A DNA stretch of 6,484 nucleotides. It comes from Verrucomicrobiia bacterium. GTDB lineage: Bacteria > Verrucomicrobiota > Verrucomicrobiia > Limisphaerales > UBA11358. The stretch spans positions 1 through 6,484 of the forward strand of contig JASHVW010000054.1 in the NCBI GenBank assembly GCA_030044395.1, read 5' to 3'. Both the position numbers and the translations under genes were made by a program. Shown here piece after piece: positions 1-5,821 of the stretch. Within the stretch, counting starts at the first letter, position 1. Every line of letters starts with the position of its first letter. The notes under the pieces were generated by a model. That model was not told the origin of the DNA. It ran no database searches and saw only the letters and a list, made by a program, of their open reading frames with translations.

Positions 1-15
1 CCATCCGTGGTTAAC
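1..15 (+). repeat. Dispersed intergenic repeat, copy 1 (window edge)
   Basis: The window opens with CCATCCGTGGTTAAC, which matches the core of the other copies near 2831-2840, 4582-4593 and 4671-4684. On the minus strand it begins exactly where recognisable GH97 coding homology stops, as if the repeat had replaced the rest of that gene. It is cut by the window edge, so its full length is unknown. Confidence 0.7.
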
Positions 16-204
16 ATCCTTGCCATCGAGCGATGTTTAATAGCTGAGCCGGCCGGAATCAAGAGAAACGGTAATTTAACATTTTTTATCCGGCGATTCC
101 AAAGACCATCCGGTCGTCTCAGCCGGAACCAGTCCGGCAGAGAAAAACAACAGGAATCCGATCGCAATCGCTACAGGTTTTGCCGGAGTAAAAAATCCAA
201 TCAT
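13..204 (-). pseudogene. Remnant of a secreted GH97 glycosidase, N-terminus only
   Basis: From ATG at 204 the minus strand encodes MIGFFTPAKPVAIAIGFLLF and on to SAGLVPAE. This is a typical Sec signal peptide, with a hydrophobic core and a likely cut after VPA. It is followed by TGWSLESPDKK and, after an in-frame TAA at 78-76, by ITVSLDSGRLSY. A second TAA at 39-37 precedes TSLDGKDV. The order W-S-L-x-S-P-D, x-V-S-L-D-x-G-R-L-S-Y, x-S-L-D-G-K matches the start of the N-terminal beta-sandwich of GH97 (alpha-glucosidase/alpha-galactosidase, SusB-like). Removing one A from the A6 run at 82-87 and adding one A at 76-78 would read SPDKNVKITVSL, an even better family fit. Homology ends at the repeat at 15-1. 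The ATG lies 11 bases beyond the mannosidase stop, so the two were probably one operon. Only the first ~60 of about 650-700 residues are present. The family call comes from a short stretch and is not certain. Confidence 0.6.
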
Positions 205-214
205 ATAAAACCAA

Positions 215-2755
215 TCATGCGGGCAAATAAGTATCGAACAAGCTCCGGACTTGAAGTTGTCGAATAAACTCCCCTTTCCGGAGTTGTGTCCAGGGCTTAA
301 CCAGTATTGTCCGCGTAGTGCCCGGCATGAGATGGAAGAAATTATCGCTATATTTGGCGTCAGCGTTTTCCAGGCCCAGCCAAACCCATAATGCCGGATT
401 TTGAGACGTCACTGTCACCAGGAACCCATCCGGCCCATCCTCCACGCTCGTGCCCAATTTAGGGTCCGGCAACTTGTATTCCTTGGGCAACGCAAACAAG
501 ACCAGATTGTCGGAAACGATTTGCCCGTGAACTTCCAATTCCAACCATGTCAAAAAACCACTGGTTCCTAATTGGCCAATCTGGTCTTGAAGGTCCAACT
601 TTTTTACATTGACGCTTTTGCGGGACGGAAGTTCTGCATGCAAGGAATCCTGCACCAGCACTTTTCCCGTTAAATCTGTCGCTTTCCACGTCAATTTCCC
701 ATGCGCCGGTTCCAGGAGGTCGTTGGTGACAAAAAGGTTGATGGTTCCGTCCTTCGAATTTTCCAAACCTGAGACGAGAATCGGCGAATAAAATCTCTGC
801 GCGAGATAGTGCAAAGCTTTCCATCTTCCAAAATAATCCACCGATGACCAGCTCATGCCCGGCCAGATGTCGTTATATTGCCAGAAAACACAGCCCATGG
901 ATTTGGGCATGGTCTGCCGCCAATATTCCGCACCGATTTTGATACCGTATCCCTGCAAAATTTGGCTCAACCATAATGTCGTTTCAAAGTCCTTCGGCAC
1001 GTTGAAATAGTGATGAATCATATTGAGCATTTCCTGGTTGCCCTCAACATTGCCAAGCCCCGAGCGCTGGTGCCATTTCATCACGGGCGTCACCACGGAC
1101 ACCCGGTCCTCTTCATTTGTGAAAGAGCGAATCGTTTTTAATTCCGGAAACGATTGATAGCCGAACTCACTCATGAACCCGGTGAGCGTACGATAGGCAT
1201 CGAAAGTTTTATCGCCATGCCAGACATCCCAATAATGCGTATCCCCGCAGTCAGGGCTGCCGGAGACATAGTTGGCCTGCGGAGCCAGATTCTGAATCTC
1301 GTGGCCAATCAAGTCCTTGAACAACTGGTCATAATCGGCGGTGCTCATGGTGTTGTCCCGCCATTCCGATGCTTCATTTAACAGGCTGATCTCATTGTTT
1401 CCACACCAGACCGCGATACAGGGGTGATGGCGCAGCCGCCGGACGTTATCGCGAATTTCCTCCCGCACATTGTCCATGAACTGGTCATCAAAAGCCGGGT
1501 ACGCAGCACAGGCAAATTTACAATCCAGCCAGACACAAATGCCCATTTCGTCGCAGGCGTCAAACAAGGCATCGTCCTCGTAATAACCGCCGCCCCAAAA
1601 ACGGAGTGTATTCAGATTTACGGCCGCCGCGTCGGCGACATAGCGCCGCAAAATTTTCGGAGTGATACGGCTTGTAAAAGAGTCACAGGGAATCCAATTT
1701 GCGCCTTTGGAAAAGAAGGGAATCCCATTGACTTCAAAGTGCAACGGGCTGTTATTTTGAGGCAAAACAATTTTGAGTTCGCGCAGTCCAACACGCCGGG
1801 AGGTGCTGTCGAACACATTGCCAAATTCATCCATCAGCTCCACATGAACCTCGTAAAGAAACTGTTTGCCCATGTTCCGAGGCCACCAGAGTTTTGGATG
1901 TTTGATTTCCAGCTGACCGCTGCCGTAGCCGTTCGAAACAGCTGTCGTTGTTTGGGCAACGGTTTGGCTTTCATGAAGAACCGTGATCGAAGCCACAAGC
2001 TTTTGCGGCGTCGGCCCCGCTATTTCCACGTCAACTCCAACATCCAATCTTGCCAGCCCCTCATTATCCAGGCGCTGCTCTATAAGGACATCGGTGATCC
2101 GGCCATGGCTGAACGTTTCCAGGCTTATGGTTTTCCAGATGCCACAACTGGCTAAGTCCGGACCCCAATCCCAATTAAAACTGCAAGGCTCCTTGCGCAC
2201 CCAGGCGCGCCCTTTCACCCAGTGATTCGGCGCATTGTCTTCGTGTTTTTTAATGTAGGTCAACGGCGATTCAAACAAGACCTCGATGACGTTTTGACCG
2301 GGATGCAATGCATTTTTTACATCGTACTCCCACAGGCGAAACATATTGTCTGCGCGGCCTATCTCTGTCCCATTTATTTTGATGGACGCCACCGTGTCGA
2401 GGCCCTCGCAGCGTAAAAGCACGCGGTCGTTCTTCAAAACTTCGTCTGGCACATCAAACGTACGCTGGTAAATCCAATCCGCTTCGGTTACCCATTGGAC
2501 GATTTTCTCATTGTCCCGATAAAACGGGTCTGGAATCCCTCCAGCGGCCAGCAAATCGGTATGGGTGCAACCGGGCACTGTGGCCGAAATCCATTTATTT
2601 TTTCCAGCCTGCGAAACCCGCCATTGGCCGCCCAGATTCAAGCGGCGAGGGGTTTGCGCAGCTTGGCCCAAAGAAACTAATGGCTCCCAAACCGTTGCAG
2701 CGGCAGTTGCCGTGAGAGTTGTCAGTAGAAATTGCCGCCTGTTCACTTTATTCAA
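215..2755 (-). CDS. Tat-exported GH2 beta-mannosidase
   Basis: This 846-residue protein is an exo-acting beta-mannosidase of glycoside hydrolase family 2, releasing mannose from the non-reducing ends of manno-oligosaccharides. Residues 5-13 (NRRQFLLTT) form a twin-arginine motif. A hydrophobic stretch and an Ala-rich end near residue 33 follow, which indicates Tat export to the periplasm or beyond. The jelly-roll sugar-binding domain spans about 38-215 and carries W195-D196-W197 in SFNWDWGP, the WDW motif typical of beta-mannosidases. An Ig-like domain (about 215-330) and a TIM barrel (about 330-650) follow. The acid/base is E455 in WCGNNE and the nucleophile E530 in MSEFGYQSF. The FWQYNDIWPGMSWSSVDYFG segment is also family-typical. 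Beta-sandwich domains fill the C-terminus, and the length is normal. The start is doubtful: the frame opens with TTG at 2755 after an in-frame TAA and lacks an SD. GTG at 2746 would give NRRQFL directly after the start. ATG 2774 has a strong SD but is one base out of frame. Confidence 0.95.
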   Translation of the reverse strand: MNKVNRRQFLLTTLTATAAATVWEPLVSLGQAAQTPRRLNLGGQWRVSQAGKNKWISATVPGCTHTDLLAAGGIPDPFYRDNEKIVQWVTEADWIYQRTFDVPDEVLKNDRVLLRCEGLDTVASIKINGTEIGRADNMFRLWEYDVKNALHPGQNVIEVLFESPLTYIKKHEDNAPNHWVKGRAWVRKEPCSFNWDWGPDLASCGIWKTISLETFSHGRITDVLIEQRLDNEGLARLDVGVDVEIAGPTPQKLVASITVLHESQTVAQTTTAVSNGYGSGQLEIKHPKLWWPRNMGKQFLYEVHVELMDEFGNVFDSTSRRVGLRELKIVLPQNNSPLHFEVNGIPFFSKGANWIPCDSFTSRITPKILRRYVADAAAVNLNTLRFWGGGYYEDDALFDACDEMGICVWLDCKFACAAYPAFDDQFMDNVREEIRDNVRRLRHHPCIAVWCGNNEISLLNEASEWRDNTMSTADYDQLFKDLIGHEIQNLAPQANYVSGSPDCGDTHYWDVWHGDKTFDAYRTLTGFMSEFGYQSFPELKTIRSFTNEEDRVSVVTPVMKWHQRSGLGNVEGNQEMLNMIHHYFNVPKDFETTLWLSQILQGYGIKIGAEYWRQTMPKSMGCVFWQYNDIWPGMSWSSVDYFGRWKALHYLAQRFYSPILVSGLENSKDGTINLFVTNDLLEPAHGKLTWKATDLTGKVLVQDSLHAELPSRKSVNVKKLDLQDQIGQLGTSGFLTWLELEVHGQIVSDNLVLFALPKEYKLPDPKLGTSVEDGPDGFLVTVTSQNPALWVWLGLENADAKYSDNFFHLMPGTTRTILVKPWTQLRKGEFIRQLQVRSLFDTYLPA

Positions 2756-2797
2756 TTTTTACCGTTTGTATCATAGTAGCTCGCTCCTTGAACGAGC
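2748..2797 (-). promoter_or_regulatory. SD hairpin and 8-codon leader ahead of the mannosidase
   Basis: Reading the minus strand, AAGGAG is followed after 9 bases by ATG at 2774, an ideal ribosome-binding arrangement. That ATG opens only eight codons (MIQTVKIE) and stops at TAA 2750-2748, which lies inside the start of the mannosidase frame (TTG at 2755). The SD sits in a hairpin at 2797-2779: GCTCGTTC, loop AAG, GAGCGAGC. The stem is 8 bp with one G-U pair, and the GAG of the SD is paired. Two readings are possible. One is a short leader peptide whose translation couples to the TTG start. The other is that ATG 2774 is the true start and one extra A in the A5 run at 2756-2760 breaks the frame; without it the protein would begin MIQTVKLNKVNRRQFL. 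Confidence 0.5.
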
Positions 2798-2800
2798 CGG

Positions 2801-2829
2801 ATTATCCAATCCGTGTGAACCCGTGCCCA
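2801..2829 (-). promoter_or_regulatory. Weak candidate sigma-70 promoter within the repeat
   Basis: On the minus strand TGGGCA (2829-2824) and GATAAT (2806-2801) are separated by exactly 17 bases. They match TTGACA at 4 of 6 and TATAAT at 5 of 6 positions. Transcription from here would start at about the foot of the SD hairpin and read into the mannosidase. The -35 part lies inside the dispersed repeat, so a repeat copy could be supplying the promoter. Such matches arise easily by chance. Confidence 0.2.
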
Positions 2830-2840
2830 CCCGTGGTTAA
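2807..2840 (+). repeat. Dispersed intergenic repeat, copy 2
   Basis: The stretch holds two tandem-like variants of one motif: AATCCGTGTGAACCCGTG and then CCCACCCGTGGTTAA. The second shares CCGTGGTTAA with the copies at 1-15 and 4671-4684. All copies have the same orientation. This one lies between the mannosidase start and the 3' end of the broken gene at 2901-4500. Confidence 0.7.
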
Positions 2841-2900
2841 TATTTTGTTTCACGTCTTTCGTACTACAAGGACGCAAGTTCAATCATTTTCGTCAAAGAA

Positions 2901-4500
2901 TCAAGCGGCCAAAGCGATGAGTTTATCCACATTGGCTTGGCGCGCGGCCAACAGGGCGGTAATGATTTGTCGGCCTTGGGTGGTAAGCTGATAACGGTAG
3001 GTGCCGCCCACTTTTTTGACGATCCCGTGCGCCCGCAATCGCGCCAATGCCCGTGTTACTTGCCCGCTTTGGCGGCGCACTTGTGCCGCGTCGGCCCGGC
3101 CCGGGAAAAGCGCCGCCCGCAGGTCCCGATTGCGAAAGCAGCTGACAGTCCACTGGCCCCGGTTGATGAGCGCCAACAGCGTCGCGTCCGGCTCGGCCCA
3201 AGGATTCAGGCCCCGATACCGCCGCCCCTCCTTGATCAGGGGACGACAGACCACCTGCGCCACTTTCCCGGCGCTCTGTCCGGCACGCACGCTGGCCAAT
3301 GCTTCCAAATAACGCCCATTGACTGCTTCGCAAATTTCCGCCCGCCGATGCAGGTCACCCACACTCTTGCGCAAGACCTGCCAGCGCTTTTTTTGTTCGG
3401 GATCGCGTTCGCTGGCCCGATAGACCCGAAACTGGTGCGGGCGGCGGAGCGTGGTCTCCACGCGCAACACGCTGCCTTGTTTGTCATAGAGCTTAACCGA
3501 GTTGCCGTTGGCCTCATGTTTGAGACGCAACCCCTCGGGACGATGCTTGAGGCTGCTCAAAATTTCGCCTTGATCGTTGCCATGCACCCGACCATTGGCC
3601 TGGACTTTGTGGCCCAGAAAGCGCAACACATCCGTGCTGCCAAAATGTTGGATGCCTTGATGGATCAACGCAGGATAAAGGCGGGCCAGCGCCGCCGAAC
3701 TTTTAAACATCACGTCGGTGGCGTATTCGCTTTCACTGACACTCCAGTAATAGGAAAGTGCCAGTGGTTGGCACAAGGCGGGAGCATGGGGATGGCATTG
3801 TTCGAGCAAAGGCTGGAGCAGGGTGGCCAGCAGCTTTGCAGTTGGGCGCGGGCCAAGGCTTGGGCTTGGGTCAGGTCTTGGAGCAGGTAAAACAATTTTC
3901 GCGCTGGACATAGCCCAGGCCCGCCTGATCCAACTGGCGAGCCAGCCAGTGACGGCCATTAAGGCCCAGATGAATGGCGAAAGGAAACCACGTTTGCAGA
4001 CGCAAATGCAGCAAGCCCAGTTGCTCGTGGAGGAAATAAAAATAGCAGTGCAAATATTTGCCCGGTTCCAGACGCAGGACCAATTTCTTTTGTTCCGATC
4101 CTTGCGCACAAAGGACGTCAAGCATGGTTCAATCACGCTCCAGATGCCGATAAGATCTGCAGTGAGGCCGTCGGCTCGGGCTTGCTCACGGGCCAGGGAG
4201 TTCCTTGCGTTGGCTGCTGCCGTGCAGATAACACAGCGGTCGGCCCGATTGTTCGGCCAGTTGCCGCGCCGCGCCGCGAACCCGTTCGGTCCAGCCGCTG
4301 GCGAAACTGGCGAAATCCTTCAGCAAAACGCCAGCCCGAAGCAGATAACGCATCATCAGGCTGGGTTGGTAAAGCGGGCGCAGGGTGGCCATAAGCCGCA
4401 GGCGGTCAAAGCCCGAAAGAACGCCGATGACATCGGCTTGATGTTGAGTTATAAAAGAAGACGGGACGTTGCTGGTGTTGGTGGTGACTTTGATTTTCAC
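2901..4500 (-). pseudogene. Frameshifted conserved protein of unknown function (~530 residues)
   Basis: Five reading-frame segments join into one protein. Segment 1 (4500-~4201, GTG start) has GVLSGFDRLRLMATLRPLY. Segment 2 (~4199-4100) has LAREQARADGL and VIEPC. Segment 3 (~4098-3893) has LQTWFPF, LNGRHWLARQLD and ENCF. Segment 4 (~3889-3840) has LLQDLTQAQALARAQL. Segment 5 (~3836-2901) has YYWSVSESEYATDVMF, FLGHKV, VKLYDKQGSVLRVETT, HRRAEICEAVNGRYLEALA and FRNRDLR, and a C-terminal winged-helix-like part (ALARLRAHGIVKKV to YQLTTQGR). I recall intact relatives of about this length and motif order in Planctomycetota and Verrucomicrobiota, often in many copies, which suggests a mobile or repeat-linked gene. 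That is memory, not a search. I recognise no transposase DDE or nuclease signature. The breaks are single-base indels near 4198, 4098, 3890 and 3836, each at a short mononucleotide run. Repeat copies flank it on both sides. A non-functional relic is most likely; assembly error is the alternative. Confidence 0.8.
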
Positions 4501-4544
4501 ACCAACGTTCTATCGCATCGGCAGCGTCCTGTCTGCTTTTCTTG

Positions 4545-4668
4545 TGGTTGCGGCGTAGCCGCGCCAGGTGAACCTGTGTCCATCCGTGGGTAAACCCCTT
4601 AGTTGCGGCTTTGCCGCGCTGGGCATCTTGGCGGCCATTCTCTTTGGTTGCCCCTCTGCCGCGCTAAG
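4545..4668 (+). repeat. Three ~24-bp imperfect direct repeats with hairpin cores
   Basis: Units at 4545-4568, 4600-4623 and 4645-4668 share the pattern TGGTTGCGGCnnnGCCGCGC. The first two have perfect 5-bp stems (GCGGC, 3-base loop, GCCGC at 4550-4562 and 4605-4617). The third has lost its left stem arm (TTGCCCCTCTGCCGC). Copies of the ATCCGTGGTTAA repeat lie between units one and two and after unit three, so the island is a composite of two repeat types. It sits just upstream of the broken gene that starts at 4500. Confidence 0.6.
4571..4594 (+). repeat. Dispersed intergenic repeat, copy 3
   Basis: AACCTGTGTCCATCCGTGGG followed by TAAA. It matches copy 1 (CCATCCGTGG) and resembles the longer form of copy 2 (GTG-x-x-C-A-x-CCGTGG). 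It lies about 70 bp beyond the 5' end of the broken gene, in the same orientation as copy 2 on the other side. Confidence 0.65.
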
Positions 4669-4724
4669 TCTATCCGTGGTTAATTTCCGGTCCTTCGTTT
4701 TCTTCGTTTCCATCTGTGAATCAT
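4667..4724 (+). repeat. Dispersed intergenic repeat, copy 4, plus a degenerate fifth
   Basis: AGTCTATCCGTGGTTAAT (4667-4684) is a clean copy. After a TTCGTTTTCTTCG pyrimidine-rich spacer, GTTTCCATCTGTGAATCAT (4706-4724) looks like a decayed further copy (CCATCTGTGAA against CCATCCGTGGTTAA). The whole 4545-4724 island appears to be accumulated repeat units rather than coding DNA. Confidence 0.6.
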
Positions 4725-4734
4725 CCCCAAAAAT

Positions 4735-4878
4735 TTATGTCGCTTCGTCCAAGCCGCAACGATTCAGATGGAAAATGGCCTCACGCAAAGCTCCCTGTTT
4801 CATTTTGAAACTGCTCACGGCCCTTGAATCTAAAATGCGTAACTCGTTCAGAATCAACGAGCGCATCTTCAGGCTCAT
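4735..4878 (-). CDS. Doubtful 47-residue ORF
   Basis: From ATG at 4878 to TAA at 4737-4735 the minus strand encodes a 47-residue basic peptide (MSLKMRSLILNELRILDSRA to AIFHLNRCGLDEAT) with a helical, protein-like composition. It has no Shine-Dalgarno, and I do not recognise a family. The frame stays open upstream into the esterase, where it is only a shadow. It could be a real small protein, the tail of a decayed gene, or chance. Confidence 0.2.
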   Translation of the reverse strand: MSLKMRSLILNELRILDSRAVSSFKMKQGALREAIFHLNRCGLDEAT

Positions 4879-5018
4879 GGGAAGGTCACAAAGGATTTTA
4901 GACCCGCCATTTGCGGCCTGCCGGGCCGTAGCTTTAGGGAAGCCAGGAACCACGCGAAGCGCGAAGGCTGATCTGCGGCTCTCTTCGGGTTTTGTGTTGC
5001 GCGGGCCATTACGACCGG
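4879..5018. other. Hairpin-rich intergenic stretch downstream of the esterase
   Basis: No gene is supportable here. The sequence contains a perfect CGCG-AAG-CGCG inverted repeat at 4953-4963 and a GGCC-rich self-complementary stretch near 4915-4927. There is no run of T after either hairpin on the minus strand, so neither qualifies as an intrinsic terminator for the esterase. Confidence 0.35.
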
Positions 5019-5693
5019 TCATCCCGGGCCTCTCGATTGAACTCGCTTGCCAAATGCCCATGCGACCATCAGCGGAAACTCTTCCCGCCACATCGCGTCG
5101 TCGTGCACCGCATCTCTTTCGCTCATCACGACATCTCCACCGGCGTCGCGCAGCGCCGCCGCCCATCGGGCGGCGTTCTCCAGAAAAAACGGTTCTTGCG
5201 TCCCGGCCACGAGGTACGTCCGCGGCAACGAACTCGGCATGACCTCCGGCGGCCGGTAACCCCCACCGGGCGAAGCTGAGAAAATGGCGCCAAAGAGCTC
5301 GGGATGGCGTATCCCAATCGCGAGCGCCATCTCACCGCCCGCCGAAACACCAAACACCGCCGTGCGCTGAGCCGGCAGAGCTGCACGGAAACGAGACCGC
5401 ACCCACGTGCCGACGTCCCTGACGAAAAACCTCGCGTGTGCCATAAACCGTTCGCGGTCAAACTTCGGGGAATACTCGTGCAACCTGAGCGTCTCGTCGG
5501 CGGCACGGTGCGCACCAACGATCATCGTAGCCGGCAAGTCCGCACCCTCAAGAGTCCCGCCCCATTGCGAGATCATCTGGCCGTCACCGGCGAATACAAT
5601 CGCCTCTGGCGGGTCAGGCGGCACGTAAACAGCAACCTGACGGCCACCATCGTAGTCGAAAGTCTCGATAACAATTTCACCCGCGATCGGCAT
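5019..5693 (-). CDS. Alpha/beta-hydrolase esterase, enterochelin-esterase (Fes) type
   Basis: This 224-residue protein has the alpha/beta-hydrolase fold in its compact, single-domain form. The nucleophile elbow is GVSAGG with S117, followed by EMALAIGIRHPELFGAIFSA, the usual helix and strand of the putative-esterase (COG2382/COG2819-like) group. The catalytic histidine is probably H197 in AVHDDAMWREEFPLMVAWAF. The acid is probably E167 in VAGTQEPFFLENA. An oxyanion or lid region may lie near VFAGDGQMISQWGG (about 33-46). There is no signal peptide, so it is likely cytoplasmic. The start is ATG at 5693, with a weak purine-rich GAAGAG about 10 bases upstream. It follows the epimerase by 128 bp on the same strand and could be co-transcribed. 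The substrate cannot be told: families of this kind act on ferric-siderophore esters, feruloyl esters or other small esters. The last eight residues (RVQSRGPG) look like run-on beyond the domain. Confidence 0.82.
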   Translation of the reverse strand: MPIAGEIVIETFDYDGGRQVAVYVPPDPPEAIVFAGDGQMISQWGGTLEGADLPATMIVGAHRAADETLRLHEYSPKFDRERFMAHARFFVRDVGTWVRSRFRAALPAQRTAVFGVSAGGEMALAIGIRHPELFGAIFSASPGGGYRPPEVMPSSLPRTYLVAGTQEPFFLENAARWAAALRDAGGDVVMSERDAVHDDAMWREEFPLMVAWAFGKRVQSRGPG

Positions 5694-5821
5694 GATATGG
5701 GGACTCTTCTCGATTTATGGCAACACGCCCGCCGCCAAAATCCCGGCGTCGTTTGCGAATGTCATATCGCAATATCCGGCCACGGCGGCGCAAAAGGGAG
5801 CGCAGTTTCCGTTTTCCGCAT

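Noticed and set aside
37..78. TAA read as sense, because both stops in the GH97 relic are TAA while the larger genes end in TGA
   Set aside because: Too few stops to infer a code change; two nonsense or compensating indel events in a truncated relic are far simpler.
1424..2155. 243-codon plus-strand ORF
   Set aside because: It lies wholly antisense to the conserved mannosidase, including its motif regions, and has no recognisable domain or RBS.
2937..3890. 317-codon plus-strand ORF
   Set aside because: It is antisense to the conserved unknown protein, whose minus-strand motifs are clear; a long open antisense frame is common in GC-rich coding DNA.
2866..4532. Possible terminal inverted repeat ACAAGGACGC (2866-2875) against ACAGGACGC (complement of 4524-4532) around the broken gene
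   Set aside because: It is 9-10 bases with a gap, no flanking duplication could be matched, and AAGGACGCAAG-like strings resemble low-complexity intergenic sequence. It is only worth testing against other copies of the gene.
4510..4713. 67-codon minus-strand ORF in the repeat island
   Set aside because: It consists of repeat units read as codons, with Lys/Arg-rich composition and no family resemblance.
4953..4963. CGCG-AAG-CGCG hairpin as an intrinsic terminator for the esterase
   Set aside because: The stem is only 4 bp and no T-run follows on the minus strand.
4735..5166. 143-codon minus-strand ORF overlapping the esterase 3' end
   Set aside because: Its first ~50 codons are an out-of-frame reading of the esterase with an Arg-rich composition; only the last 47 codons deserve a low-confidence entry.
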